From: Pandoraea cepalis | Lineage (GTDB): Bacteria; Pseudomonadota; Gammaproteobacteria; Burkholderiales; Burkholderiaceae | Assembly (NCBI RefSeq): GCF_902459665.1 | Contig: NZ_CABPSL010000001.1 | Coordinates: 620,001 to 684,000 of the forward strand | Direction: 5' to 3' | Length of the DNA: 64,000 bases | Shown here: positions 35,287-44,219 of the stretch, one piece after another | How positions within the stretch are numbered: the stretch's first letter is position 1 | Layout: every line of letters starts with the position of its first letter | Program-made: the position numbers and the translations under genes | The notes under the pieces: model-generated | Databases searched by the model: none | Seen by the model: only the letters and a program-made list of their open reading frames with translations | What the model was told of the DNA's origin: nothing

Positions 35287-35703
35287 TTATGGGGCCGTCG
35301 TGTCGGTAGCGTCCCCGGAATCCCCGGAATCCTGAGCCTGTGCCCGCTTGCCGCGGCGCAGGCTCAGTTGGGCGAGTACATCGGCGTGCTGATTGCCCCA
35401 GCGGTAGAGCATCTCGATGGGCTCGATGAACAATTCACCCAGCGGCGTGAGCGAATACTCCACCTTGGGCGGCACGACGGCAAACACCTCGCGGTGAATC
35501 AGACCGTCGCGTTCGAGTTCGCGCAACGTCTGCGTGAGCATCTTCTTGGAAATCCCCGGCAATCGGCGCTGTAGTTCCCCCGTGCGTGTGGTGCCGCACT
35601 GCAACGCGTACAACACCATGCTCGTCCACTTCACGCTGAAGAGCTCCAGCACGCGGCGCGGCACGCAGGTTTCCTCGAAAACGAATGGGGCAAGTTTGTT
35701 CAT
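35287..35703 (-). CDS. HxlR-family transcriptional regulator
   Basis: The 138-residue winged-helix protein has the HxlR pattern: VLELFSVKWTSMVLYALQCGTTRTGELQRRLPGISKKMLTQTLRELERDGL, then VEYSLTPLG in the wing. A C-terminal tail of about 25 residues, rich in Asp, Gly and Thr, looks disordered. It diverges from the luciferase-like oxidoreductase gene at 35866. Directly repeated octamers overlap its start region, so it probably controls itself and that gene. Confidence 0.88.
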   Translation of the reverse strand: MNKLAPFVFEETCVPRRVLELFSVKWTSMVLYALQCGTTRTGELQRRLPGISKKMLTQTLRELERDGLIHREVFAVVPPKVEYSLTPLGELFIEPIEMLYRWGNQHADVLAQLSLRRGKRAQAQDSGDSGDATDTTAP

Positions 35704-35722
35704 GGTTACTAATTGGTGACTA
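35704..35722. promoter_or_regulatory. Direct repeat GGTTACTA/GGTGACTA at the HxlR start
   Basis: GGTTACTA (35704-35711) and GGTGACTA (35715-35722) repeat with an 11-base period, one helical turn. They abut the HxlR start codon. This spacing suits side-by-side binding on one face of DNA and suggests autorepression. A TATAGT element for the minus strand lies upstream near 35767-35772. Confidence 0.4.
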
Positions 35723-35865
35723 TTCAACTGAAAGGTGCCTACTGGGGATTTGGGACCTTCGTCACTATACTTTGTGGCGATGGTGCGCGTCATCCGGTGT
35801 GAGGGAGCCTGGAAGCCTGCGGGTCGACATGCGGAGTGGGCGCGCGCAGGAACTTGGAGACTCCC

Positions 35866-36867
35866 ATGAGCAGTTTGTCGAAGACGGCCCTTTCAATGCT
35901 GGATCTGGTGCCGGTGCGTGCCGGCGGCACGGTGGCCGATGCCCTGAAACAATCCACGGAACTGGCGCAGCACGTTGAACGCTTGGGCTTCACGCGGTTC
36001 TGGCTGGCCGAACACCACAACATGGACGGCATCGCGAGTTCGGCGACGGCGCTGTTGATCGGTCACGTTGCAGGCAAGACGTCGCGTATTCGCGTGGGGT
36101 CGGGCGGTGTGATGTTGCCGAACCACCCGCCGTTGGTCGTTGCCGAGAACTTTGGCACGCTCGCCGCGCTGTATCCGGGACGTGTCGATCTGGGCTTGGG
36201 GCGCGCACCCGGTGCGGACCAGGCCACCATGCGCGCGCTGCGTCGCGACCGATTGTCCGATGGCGACGATTTCCCCGAGCAGGTCGCCGAATTGCGCGCG
36301 CTGCTTGCGCCCGCGCAGCCCGGACAACGGCTTGTCGCAACGCCCGGCGCGGGCAGCGATATTCCGGTGTGGTTGCTGGGCTCGTCGTTGTTTTCCGCGC
36401 AACTCGCGGCGCATTTGGGGCTGCCGTATGCGTTCGCGTCGCACTTCGCCCCGCGGTTCCTGTTCGACGCACTTCGGCTTTACCGCGAGCGATTCCGTCC
36501 CTCGGCAGCGTTGGATAAGCCCTACGTAATGGTGGGCGTGCCGGTCGTGGCCGCGCCCACGGACGAGGAAGCGGCATTTCTCGCAACGTCCGCACAGCAG
36601 AAGATTTTGGCGCTCATGCGCGGGCAAAGCCTGAAATTGCAGCCGCCCGTGAACGATATGGACGCGCGCTGGGATCCGGCCGAACGGCACTCGGTGGAAG
36701 CGTTCCTCGGCGTGGCCGTGGTGGGTGGCCCCGAGCGGGTGCGGGCCGGTCTGTCCGATCTGGTCGAGCGTACGCAGGCCGATGAGCTGATGCTCGTCAC
36801 CGACATCTACGATCCCGCGCTGCGCCTGCGCTCGTGCGATATCGTCGCGTCCGTCTGCAAGTCATGA
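35866..36867 (+). CDS. Luciferase-like (LLM class) flavin-dependent oxidoreductase
   Basis: This 333-residue TIM-barrel protein of the bacterial luciferase-like family, MsnO8/YhbW branch, has [13 protein letters not shown] at the start, [40 protein letters not shown] and [15 protein letters not shown], all family signatures. It probably uses reduced FMN and oxygen, or acts as an F420- or FMN-type reductase. GGAG precedes the start. It diverges from the HxlR gene, a common pairing. Confidence 0.9.
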   Translation: MSSLSKTALSMLDLVPVRAGGTVADALKQSTELAQHVERLGFTRFWLAEHHNMDGIASSATALLIGHVAGKTSRIRVGSGGVMLPNHPPLVVAENFGTLAALYPGRVDLGLGRAPGADQATMRALRRDRLSDGDDFPEQVAELRALLAPAQPGQRLVATPGAGSDIPVWLLGSSLFSAQLAAHLGLPYAFASHFAPRFLFDALRLYRERFRPSAALDKPYVMVGVPVVAAPTDEEAAFLATSAQQKILALMRGQSLKLQPPVNDMDARWDPAERHSVEAFLGVAVVGGPERVRAGLSDLVERTQADELMLVTDIYDPALRLRSCDIVASVCKS

Positions 36868-36948
36868 CGATACGCAGCGCGTCGTGAGGATTGGCGAAGG
36901 AGGGGGCGCAACGATCACGCCCGCTGTCCTCCGCCTGACGCTGCCCCG

Positions 36949-38217
36949 TCAGCGAAAGCGGCCGATGGAGAAGGGCGAGAGGTCGATGGCGGGCCGCTCG
37001 CCGGACACCAGCGCTGCAATCGTGCGTCCCGTCGAGGCGGCGGCGGTCAGACCTACGTGGCCATGGCCGAATGCATAGAAAGCGTTAGGCACCTTCGACG
37101 CCGCGCCCAATACCGGCAGCGAATCGGGCGTGCTGGGGCGGAATCCTTGCCAGCGTGCACCGTCGACCGACTGTGTCGGCTTCGTCCCGTTCACTGCGCC
37201 GGGGAACATCTTGTGCAACTGATTGAGCAGCAGATCGGCGCGCCGCCAGTTCGGTGAGGCTTGCAGACCGGCCAGTTCGACCGTGCCCGCACCGCGAAGA
37301 CGGCCGTTCATCGGTGTGGCGAACAGCTTGCCTTCGGCCCACATGACGGGACGTGAGGGCATCTCGTGCGGCGTCGGAATTTCCACGTGATAGCCGCGCT
37401 CGGTGTCGAAGACAACGGTGTCGCCCAATTGGCGCACAAGCGGTGCGGACCATGCACCGGCCGCGATCACTACGGCGCTTGCGCTTTCGCGGCCCCGGTT
37501 GGTGTGCACGGCCACGACCTGTGCGCCATTGGTCTCGATGGCGGTGGCGGCAGCATCGACAACTCGCCCGCCCCGCGCGACCACTTGCGCCGTCAAGCGC
37601 GCCAACAGCGCGCCGGGATCGGGCGTGTGGCCGGTCTCGCCGATATAGCGGGCACCGATGAAGTCATGCGATAGCGTGGGCTCGAACTCGCGCAATGCGT
37701 TCGCATCCAGCGTTTCGATGTGCACGCCGTTGTCGCGGCGCAGCGCCATCCCGCCTTCGTCGCCCACCATACCCTTCTGACTGGAATAGGCGATGAGATA
37801 GCCGCGACGCGTGACGAGATCGTTTGCGCCCGCATCGTCAAGCAACGGTTGATAGGCGTCGAGCGCGGGGCCGAGCAGTGCGCGCAACGCGCGCGCCTGC
37901 GCGGTGACACGTGCGGGCTGACTCGCGGCGACGAAGCGCATCAGCCATGGCACCATGCGCGGAAGGTACCTCCAACGCAGCACCAGCGGACCCTCCGGTT
38001 GCATCAACCAGCCGGGTACCTGCCACAGCACGCCGGGCATGGCGATGGGCACGACCGACGAGCCATTGATGCAGCCCGCATTGCCAAGCGACGCCGCCTG
38101 GCGTGCCGATTGCCGGTCGACGATCACCACCGCGTGTCCGGCGCGTTGAAGATACGCGGCCGTACATACGCCGACCAAACCGCCCCCGATAACGACGACG
38201 GGACGTGAATCATTCAT
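36949..38217 (-). CDS. FAD-dependent oxidoreductase, D-amino-acid dehydrogenase-like (DadA family)
   Basis: This 422-residue DAO-fold flavoprotein has the FAD motif VVVIGGGLVGVCTAAYL at residues 7-23, the GNAGCINGSSVVPIAMPG segment typical of DadA proteins, and the C-terminal FGHGHVGLTAAASTG second FAD contact. Members oxidise D-amino acids to 2-oxoacids and pass electrons to the respiratory chain. No alanine racemase or Lrp gene is adjacent, so it is not the classical dadA operon. It is transcribed away from the LLM gene and separated from the upstream aldo/keto reductase by 85 bases. Confidence 0.85.
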   Translation of the reverse strand: MNDSRPVVVIGGGLVGVCTAAYLQRAGHAVVIVDRQSARQAASLGNAGCINGSSVVPIAMPGVLWQVPGWLMQPEGPLVLRWRYLPRMVPWLMRFVAASQPARVTAQARALRALLGPALDAYQPLLDDAGANDLVTRRGYLIAYSSQKGMVGDEGGMALRRDNGVHIETLDANALREFEPTLSHDFIGARYIGETGHTPDPGALLARLTAQVVARGGRVVDAAATAIETNGAQVVAVHTNRGRESASAVVIAAGAWSAPLVRQLGDTVVFDTERGYHVEIPTPHEMPSRPVMWAEGKLFATPMNGRLRGAGTVELAGLQASPNWRRADLLLNQLHKMFPGAVNGTKPTQSVDGARWQGFRPSTPDSLPVLGAASKVPNAFYAFGHGHVGLTAAASTGRTIAALVSGERPAIDLSPFSIGRFR

Positions 38218-38302
38218 GAAGCCGCCCTGCGAAAACACGAAAGCGCCTAGTGTACCGGGTTAAGTACGTACCCCTGAACGCCTTCAAAATTCAGGAATGT
38301 GT

Positions 38303-39136
38303 TCAGATCATTTCCAACGGACGCTTTCGCGACGGCGCTTCGAACTGGTGATCGAGTCGTAACAGTTCCTCCGCCGTCAGATCGATGTCATGGGCAGCAC
38401 GATTGGCGCGTACGTGAGCGTCCGTGCTCGCCTTGGGAATGGCGATGACGCCCGGGCGGCTCAGCACCCAGGCAAGCGCAATCTGCAGCGGTGCGACATG
38501 GCGCGCGGCGGAGATGTCGCCGAGTGCGCCTTTTGCCGGCAGCCGTCCCTGTTCGATCGGCGAATACGCCATCATCGGCAGACCGCGCGCCGCCAGCCAC
38601 GGGACAAGGTCATACTCGGGACCGCGCCGCGAAAGGTTGTACAGCACCTGATCGCTCGCACACTGGTCGCCGCCGGGCAGCTCGAACAAGTCTTCCATGT
38701 CGTCCGTATCGAAGTTGCTCACGCCCCAGTGCCGGATCTTGCCCGCTTCACGCAATGCTTCGAAGCCGGCAATCGTGTCTTCGAGTGGGACGTCGCCGCG
38801 CCAGTGCAGCAGGTAGAGGTCGAGGCGATCGGTGCGCAGGCGTTCCAGACTGCGCTCGCAAGCGGCGATCACGCCACGTCGCGAGGCATTGTGCGGGTAG
38901 ACCTTGCTCACGAGAAATACTTCATCGCGCAGTCCGTCGAGCGCGTCGCCCACGAGACGCTCGGTCGCCCCTTCACCATACATTTCGGCCGTATCGACCA
39001 GCGTCATGCCCAGCGAGACGCCCAGTTGCAACGCCGCAATCTCCTCGCGACGCCGCTCCGGCTTCTCGCCCATCATCCAAGTCCCCTGGCCGAGTACCGG
39101 CACGGTGTCGCCCTGGGGCAGCGCGATTTTTCGCAT
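38303..39136 (-). CDS. Aldo/keto reductase
   Basis: This 277-residue AKR has the active site in LVDTAEMYGEG (Asp and Tyr), FLVSKVYPHNAS (Lys) and LYLLHWRGD (His). It is the short, single-domain 2,5-diketo-gluconate reductase-like type, distinct from the longer AKR at 1196. GGAGG lies seven bases before the start. It probably reduces small aldehydes with NADPH. It lies on the same strand as, and upstream of, the DadA-like gene, but the two need not share function. Confidence 0.88.
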   Translation of the reverse strand: MRKIALPQGDTVPVLGQGTWMMGEKPERRREEIAALQLGVSLGMTLVDTAEMYGEGATERLVGDALDGLRDEVFLVSKVYPHNASRRGVIAACERSLERLRTDRLDLYLLHWRGDVPLEDTIAGFEALREAGKIRHWGVSNFDTDDMEDLFELPGGDQCASDQVLYNLSRRGPEYDLVPWLAARGLPMMAYSPIEQGRLPAKGALGDISAARHVAPLQIALAWVLSRPGVIAIPKASTDAHVRANRAAHDIDLTAEELLRLDHQFEAPSRKRPLEMI

Positions 39137-39473
39137 GGTCTGTCCTCCGTAATCCTGGTCACCATTATCGGCCCGCAAGTCGAGCGATGACCAGTGCCGT
39201 GAGGGCTTCACGCAACACTTTGCGGTGTCGTCCGATCGTTTGACTCGGACTCGCCTGAAACACCGTTCGGAAATTGCCGCTTTTGCATTTGTGCACCGAT
39301 TCTCTCGGATAGTTCACAGCCCTATCGTCGCGCTGCCGCGATAAGCTGATTTCACCGATGTGCATGGCGATTGTTGCTCCGCAGCGAGACGGCTCGGTGA
39401 TGGCTCCCGTCGTGTGCATCGGACCTGTGAGGACAGGAGGGGGCGGAAGAAAAGGGGGGCGAGCGTTACGGGC

Positions 39474-39500
39474 AAAAAGAAAGCCCCGCGAGCGGGGCTT
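39474..39500 (-). terminator. Intrinsic terminator on the minus strand
   Basis: Arms AAGCCCCGC (39481-39489) and GCGGGGCTT (39492-39500) fold into a GC-rich stem. On the minus strand it is followed by a U-tract (39474-39480). On the plus strand no T-run follows. It lies in the 592-base gap 39137-39728, of which 39137-39470 shows nothing I can support. Confidence 0.7.
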
Positions 39501-39640
39501 AAAGGCCGACCGAGCGTGCGTCGGCCAAGGAGGTTCATCGCAGCGCGGCGCGAACATCGAGTAGGGGCGCGCTTCAGACGTATTGTCGGCATAGTCGATC
39601 TACCTATGGGAAGGAGGATTCCGAATGTCAGGGGGGAACG
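39474..39640 (-). ncRNA. Candidate small RNA with anti-Shine-Dalgarno motif and intrinsic terminator
   Basis: On the minus strand a hairpin built from 39481-39500 (nine-base arms GCGGGGCTT and complement) is followed by TCTTTTTGCC, a good intrinsic terminator. Just before it lies a second stem, GGCCGAC with GTCGGCC (39504-39526), preceded by CCTCCTT, which can pair with ribosome-binding sites. A second CCTCCTT lies about 80 bases further upstream. No minus-strand protein gene lies upstream that would need this terminator. The 5' end is a guess, and no convincing promoter was found. Confidence 0.4.
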
Positions 39641-39692
39641 TTGGGTAACAAATGTGACAATTGGCGACCTTTTCTTGTCGCGGGACGAACGC

Positions 39693-39698
39693 GATAAT
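39693..39698 (+). promoter_or_regulatory. Possible -10 box of the cytochrome b561 gene
   Basis: GATAAT fits the sigma-70 -10 box at five of six positions and lies 31 bases before the cytochrome b561 start. The element at -35 distance (TTTCTT) is weak. Confidence 0.3.
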
Positions 39699-39728
39699 GG
39701 GGGACCCCAAACTCGAGGAACTCCCCAG

Positions 39729-40301
39729 ATGGATAACACGATCAAGTTCCGCTCGCGCGGTTCGTCGCTCTTGCCCGGTGAGCGGTACGCGCCGCCCTCG
39801 GTTTTCTTTCACTGGGCGATCGCATTGCTGATTGTGATCGCCTATGCCGCCGTCATCATCAAAGGCTATCTGCCGAGAGGGAGTGCGCCACGTGCGTTAT
39901 CACTCACGATCCACGAATGGGCTGCGCTCGCGGTGTTGGTGCTGGCTGTGCCGCGCTTGCTCATTCGATTGATCAAGGGCGCGCCGGCGGCGCTGCCAGG
40001 CCATGCGTGGTGGGTGCGAGCCGGGTCGTCGGCCGCGCATCTGCTGCTCTATCTGTTCATGTTTGCGCAGCCGGTGCTGGGCTATCTGACGCTCAATGCC
40101 CAGGGGCATCCGCTCACGATTCCTGGGCTGGATATCGCGCTGCCGCAGTTCATTGCAAAAGACGAACAGACGGGCCGCTCGATCAAGGAGATTCACGAGA
40201 CGATCGGCAACGCGTTCTATTGGGTGATCGGCTTCCATGCGCTGGCGGCGCTGTGGCACCACTACTTCCGTCGCGACGATACGTTGCGACGCATGCTTTA
40301 A
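39729..40301 (+). CDS. Cytochrome b561 (membrane di-heme protein)
   Basis: This 190-residue inner-membrane protein has four helices. The bacterial cytochrome b561 family is seen in VFFHWAIALLIVIAYAAVI (helix 1 with the heme His), LTIHEWAALAVLVLAVPRLLIRL, a third helix near HLLLYLFMFAQPVLGYL, and IHETIGNAFYWVIGFHALAALWHHYF with further histidines. Such proteins pass electrons from ubiquinol, and CybB acts as a superoxide:ubiquinone oxidoreductase. I chose the ATG at 39729 because GAGG precedes it and the helix follows directly. Confidence 0.9.
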   Translation: MDNTIKFRSRGSSLLPGERYAPPSVFFHWAIALLIVIAYAAVIIKGYLPRGSAPRALSLTIHEWAALAVLVLAVPRLLIRLIKGAPAALPGHAWWVRAGSSAAHLLLYLFMFAQPVLGYLTLNAQGHPLTIPGLDIALPQFIAKDEQTGRSIKEIHETIGNAFYWVIGFHALAALWHHYFRRDDTLRRML

Positions 40302-40403
40302 AAGGGATTTTTGCGTCGCCCGCTCTGAGGGGACATTGCGCGGCGCCTCCCCGGGCGCCGCGTGTGTGCGGGTGCGGTGCTGCCCAGCAAGGCACGGGCG
40401 AGC

Positions 40404-40430
40404 GCGCTGGCCGTTTGTAACGGCCAGCGC
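40404..40430. terminator. Bidirectional terminator between cytochrome b561 and ompW
   Basis: GCGCTGGCCGTT (40404-40415) and AACGGCCAGCGC (40419-40430) form a perfect 12-base-pair stem with a three-base loop, between convergent genes. It is followed by GTTTCGGCGTTT on the plus strand. A second GC-rich stem (GCGGCGCC/GGCGCCGC) lies just before it at about 40340-40362. Confidence 0.6.
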
Positions 40431-40477
40431 GTTTCGGCGTTTGGCCTGAACGTTTCTCTTGTGTGCCCGCAGGGGTA

Positions 40478-41185
40478 TCAGAACGTCACGCCAAGCCCCA
40501 CGCCAACGATCAACGGATCGATGTGGAGCGTGCCCAGATCGGTGCCGCCAAGCGAGGTATCCGTCTTCATCCAGACCTTCTTGACATCGATGTTGACGAA
40601 CAGATGCTTCGTCATTTGAACGTCCACACCCGCTTGCAGTGCCGGACCGAAGCTGTGGTTCGTGATCGAGATCGGCGTGCCGCCCGCCTGCAGGTTGCTG
40701 TTCCAGAAGCGCGAGTAGTTGACGCCTGCACCGACATACGGACGTACCTTGCCCGCGTGATTGAAGTGATATTGAAGCAGCAGCGTCGGTGGCAATACGT
40801 TCAGGCTGCCGAGGTTCCCGATGCTGGACGTCAGTTGATGACGTGACATGCCAAGAATCAGTTCAACACCAACGTTGTCGAGAATCATGTAGCTGAAATC
40901 CAGCTCCGGCACGATGGCGTTGTTCACGCTCACCCCCAGCGTGGGCAACACGCTGCCGCTTGCATGCGAGTCCGGCAAAATGCCGATGACGCGAACGCGT
41001 GCGAGGATGTCGCCGGCGTAAATCCCTTGCGAGCTGTCCTTGATGAAGCCGAAGCGTTTGGCTGACTCGACCGGGGCGTTGCCGGTCGTTTGTGACGTTG
41101 CCTGTGCCGCCGCGAATGGGCTGAAGACGGCGGCACAGCTGACGAATGCGGCGGCGATGGCCGTAGCGCCAAGAGAGAGCTTCAT
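40478..41185 (-). CDS. ompW: OmpW-family outer membrane protein
   Basis: The 235-residue precursor has a signal peptide (MKLSLGATAIAAAFVSCAAV, cleavage after AAAQA near residue 30). The eight-stranded OmpW barrel follows: GDILARVRVIGILPDS, ELDFSYMILDNVGVELILG, LPPTLLLQYHF, VRPYVGAGVNYSRFW, and the C-terminal DPLIVGVGLGVTF ending in Phe, as needed for barrel insertion. OmpW proteins form a narrow channel for small hydrophobic molecules. I chose the second of two close ATGs because a GGAA precedes it and the signal peptide then starts cleanly. Confidence 0.93.
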   Translation of the reverse strand: MKLSLGATAIAAAFVSCAAVFSPFAAAQATSQTTGNAPVESAKRFGFIKDSSQGIYAGDILARVRVIGILPDSHASGSVLPTLGVSVNNAIVPELDFSYMILDNVGVELILGMSRHQLTSSIGNLGSLNVLPPTLLLQYHFNHAGKVRPYVGAGVNYSRFWNSNLQAGGTPISITNHSFGPALQAGVDVQMTKHLFVNIDVKKVWMKTDTSLGGTDLGTLHIDPLIVGVGLGVTF

Positions 41186-41325
41186 GGTGGTTTCCATAGT
41201 CGTGAGTGAGCCCGACCGATGGTAGAAGCCGCCTCCCGTGGCGAACTTGATGCGCGTCAAGTGCGGGAGAACGCAGGGGCGCTGTGCGACAAAGCGTCGC
41301 GGCGCCGAGCTGCGTTGGGACGCAA

Positions 41326-41955
41326 TCAGTCGCGAGGCAGCAACACGACCGTGAGGGAACGCACGCCCTGGGCGCCTTGAATCAGCACGCCTTCGATATC
41401 GGCCGTTGCGGACGGTCCGGTGACGAGGACCGCGTAACGCGCCGACGCAAAGTCGGGCAATCGATAGATGTCCTGCAGGCCATCGACGATGTCGCGTGGG
41501 TCGAGCAACACCACGAGATGCTGCACGAGATAGCCGAGCGCGTTCACTCCGTACTCCTGCTCGGAGAGCCAGACGGATCCGGTCTCCGCAACGCCGAAGC
41601 GCGCACGCACGATGGCGACGTCGACGTCATGCAGCGATGCCGGCGCGCGCGCGACGTCGAGCGGTGCCGCCGAGGCGGCCTCCGCCGTTGCGGTGACGGG
41701 CGTCACGCCGGGAAACCGCTCGGCAAGCCACGCAGGCAGTTCACGCGCGTGGTCGAGCGTCGCGAGTTTGCCGCCCATCGCAACGAGATTCAGGCCAAAG
41801 CGCTCGCACCGGTCGCCCTCGGGTGTCTCGAAGACCGGCAGTACGGGCAAGGGAAACGGTTCGTACGCCCCGTCGACAGTCCGTTCGTCATCACGCAGCG
41901 ATACGCGCTGCGCGGCGCGCACGCGCACGAGAAATTCGTTGCGGGACGTGCTCAT
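41326..41955 (-). CDS. lutC: Lactate utilization protein LutC
   Basis: This 209-residue protein of the LUD domain family has the C-terminal VAETGSVWLSEQEYGVNALGYLVQHLVVLLDP, the LutC/YkgG signature. With LutA and LutB it forms the three-subunit L-lactate dehydrogenase complex that oxidises L-lactate to pyruvate. GGAG precedes the start, which overlaps the lutB stop by four bases (coupled translation). It is the last gene of lldP-lutABC. Confidence 0.92.
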   Translation of the reverse strand: MSTSRNEFLVRVRAAQRVSLRDDERTVDGAYEPFPLPVLPVFETPEGDRCERFGLNLVAMGGKLATLDHARELPAWLAERFPGVTPVTATAEAASAAPLDVARAPASLHDVDVAIVRARFGVAETGSVWLSEQEYGVNALGYLVQHLVVLLDPRDIVDGLQDIYRLPDFASARYAVLVTGPSATADIEGVLIQGAQGVRSLTVVLLPRD

Positions 41956-43361
41956 GGCGTCTCCTTGCTTGTCGCGTCGCGCGATGTTCGATTGGCGTCG
42001 TACCAGTCGCGGAAGGTCTGGGTGGGCGCGTCGGGCAGATCGCGCCCCTTGCCCCACGTGTTGAGGGGGTTGTAAAGCACCAGGTTCGGCAGACGGTGCA
42101 GGGCGACGTTCATCGATTTGATCGATGTGCGATACAGCACCGGATTGGCGAGCAGCTTGCCCGCGACCTTGATCAGGCTGCGCTTGACGCGGGGCAATTC
42201 ACCTTCCTCCGCCACGATCTGTCGCCACTTGTACAACTGCTCGTGAATATTGATGCGCACCGGGCAGACGTTGGTGCAGCTGCCATTCATCGTCGACGCG
42301 AACGGCAGCGCGCTGTAGCGCTTGAGGTCGGAGGCGGGATTGAGAATGGCGCCGATCGGGCCCGCGTAAGTGCTGCCGTAGGACAGGCCACTGCTGCGTC
42401 GGTAGACCGGACACGTATTCATGCAGGCCCCACAGCGAATGCATTTGAGCGAGTACCAGAAGTCGTCCATCGCGAGACGCGCCGAGCGGCCGTTGTCGAC
42501 GATGACGAAGTGCATCTCCGTACCCGGACGCGGCGCGCGAAAGTGCGACGTGTATTGGGTGATGGGCGACCCGAGGGCGCTGCGCGACAACAAGCGGATG
42601 AAAACACCGAGGTCGGCCGTGCGCGGAATCAGCTTTTCGATGCCGATGGACACGATGTGCACCGGCGGTACGTTGGCCGACAGATCGGCATTGCCCTCGT
42701 TGGTGCACACCACGACCGTGCCGGTTTCCGCGACGGCGAAGTTGCAGCCGGTCATGCCGGCGCCCGCTTCGAGAAACGCCGGACGCGTGGTCTGACGCTG
42801 ACTCTCGGCCAGATAGTGCACGTCGTCGTTGTCGGGATCGGTGCCGAGCGTGCGGCCGAACAGCTTTGCGACGTCGCCCCGCAGCTTGTGCACAGCAGGC
42901 ACGACGACATGCGACGGCGGCTGCTTGTCGAGCTGCTGAATGCGCTCGCCAAGATCGGTCTCCATGACTTCGATGCCGCGCGGTTCGAGATACTCGCGCA
43001 ATTCGCATTCGTCGGTGAGCATCGACTTGCTCTTGACGAGTGTCTTGACGCCATGCGCCGCAAGAATGCCGTGGACGATGGCATTGTGCGCCGCGGCGTC
43101 GAGCGCCCAATGAACCTTTACGCCATTGGCTTCGGCTTGTGTCGAGAATCGGTCGAGGTAGTCTCCCAATCGCGAGAGCGTGTGTTCCTTGATCTGCGAC
43201 GCGAGCGTGCGCAGTGTTTCCCACTCGCCAATGGAGGCGGCCTGCGCGTCGCGCTTCATCCGCAGATCCCACAGGCGCTTGTCGTGAAATGCCACGTGCG
43301 CGGTTTTCGCGAGAAACGCCTCAGCCTGTCTGGCGTGATTCACGCGCTCGGCCCGGCTCAT
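41952..43361 (-). CDS. lutB: Lactate utilization iron-sulfur protein LutB
   Basis: This 469-residue protein has an N-terminal LUD domain (including GVKTLVKSKSMLTDECEL and NFAVAETGTVVVCTNEGNA). A ferredoxin-like part follows with CIRCGACMNTCPVY and a second cluster partner CTNVCPVRI, giving two [4Fe-4S] centres. A C-terminal DUF3390-type tail ends it. It is the electron-transfer subunit of the LutABC complex. Starts and stops overlap both neighbours by four bases, so the three genes are translated as one coupled unit. The ATG at complement 43359-43361 is chosen for that overlap. Confidence 0.93.
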   Translation of the reverse strand: MSRAERVNHARQAEAFLAKTAHVAFHDKRLWDLRMKRDAQAASIGEWETLRTLASQIKEHTLSRLGDYLDRFSTQAEANGVKVHWALDAAAHNAIVHGILAAHGVKTLVKSKSMLTDECELREYLEPRGIEVMETDLGERIQQLDKQPPSHVVVPAVHKLRGDVAKLFGRTLGTDPDNDDVHYLAESQRQTTRPAFLEAGAGMTGCNFAVAETGTVVVCTNEGNADLSANVPPVHIVSIGIEKLIPRTADLGVFIRLLSRSALGSPITQYTSHFRAPRPGTEMHFVIVDNGRSARLAMDDFWYSLKCIRCGACMNTCPVYRRSSGLSYGSTYAGPIGAILNPASDLKRYSALPFASTMNGSCTNVCPVRINIHEQLYKWRQIVAEEGELPRVKRSLIKVAGKLLANPVLYRTSIKSMNVALHRLPNLVLYNPLNTWGKGRDLPDAPTQTFRDWYDANRTSRDATSKETP

Positions 43362-44140
43362 GCCGTCACCTGCGCATGCGCCGCCGGCGCGAGGGTGTCG
43401 AGGTCGACGCCATTGAGGACTTGAGCGATATGCAGAAAGCGCATCGGTGCCTGCGCGCGTGCCGCGCAACCTTTCTGATGCATCAGGCAAGACATGTCGG
43501 CGGAGACGATGAACTGCGCGCCCGCGTCGAGGTGGTCCTGCACCTTGTCCTGCCCCATCTTGACCGAGACGGCCTGCTCGGACACGGAGAATGTGCCGCC
43601 GAAGCCACAGCATTCGTCGGGACGACGCGGCGCCGCGAAGCGGATGCCCCGCACGCCGTCGAGCAGCGTGCGGGCCTTCGACCATGGCTCGCCGGGAATC
43701 TCGCTGGCAGACGCCGCATGCAGGTGGCGGATGGCGCTGCAACTGTTATGCAGCCCGACGGTGTACGCAAACTCGGCCCAGGGAAAGTGGCGGACCTTGA
43801 GCACATCGTGGAGAAACTCGGTGAGTTCGTAGGTGTTGGCGCGAACGGCGGCCGTGCGCTCCGACTCGCCCGCTGCGCTCAGGTGCTTGCGCACGTGATG
43901 CACGCAACTCGACGACGGCGCCACGATGTAGTCGTAACCGGCGAAGTTGTCGACGAAGAGCGACTCGGCGCCCGCGGCGTCGGCTTCGCAGCCGTTGTTG
44001 GCCAACGGCTGTCCGCAACAGGTCTGACGGCGCGGGTAATCGACGCTCACGCCGAGTTTCTCCAGCAACTCCAGCGTGGCGATGCCGACTTCGGGAAACA
44101 GGGCATCGATGAAACAGGGGACGAACAAGGCCGCTTTCAT
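43358..44140 (-). CDS. lutA: Lactate utilization protein LutA
   Basis: This 260-residue protein has two CCG domains: CFIDALFPEVGIATLELLEKLG leading to TCCGQPLANNG, and DECCGFGGTFSV later. The cysteine-rich repeats bind an Fe-S cluster as in heterodisulfide reductase and GlcF. It is part of the LutABC L-lactate oxidation complex. GGAG precedes the start. It follows lldP by 79 bases in the same direction. Confidence 0.93.
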   Translation of the reverse strand: MKAALFVPCFIDALFPEVGIATLELLEKLGVSVDYPRRQTCCGQPLANNGCEADAAGAESLFVDNFAGYDYIVAPSSSCVHHVRKHLSAAGESERTAAVRANTYELTEFLHDVLKVRHFPWAEFAYTVGLHNSCSAIRHLHAASASEIPGEPWSKARTLLDGVRGIRFAAPRRPDECCGFGGTFSVSEQAVSVKMGQDKVQDHLDAGAQFIVSADMSCLMHQKGCAARAQAPMRFLHIAQVLNGVDLDTLAPAAHAQVTA

Positions 44141-44219
44141 GGGATTCTCCAACAGGGGACGACACACTCGCCGCGGCACACAATCGGCGCCACGGCGAGT
44201 GTCTACAACGACGACCGAC

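Noticed and set aside
39625-39648. Seven-codon ORF (MSGGNVG) with a strong AAGGAGG site upstream of cytochrome b561
   Set aside because: The best -10 box for cytochrome b561 (39693-39698) lies downstream of it, so it is probably outside that transcript. The AAGGAGG may simply be the complement of a CCTCCTT motif on the minus strand.
41823-43424. Long plus-strand open frame opposite lutB and lutC
   Set aside because: It is a GC-rich antisense shadow of clear LutB/LutC coding sequence; its protein is Arg/His-rich without domains.
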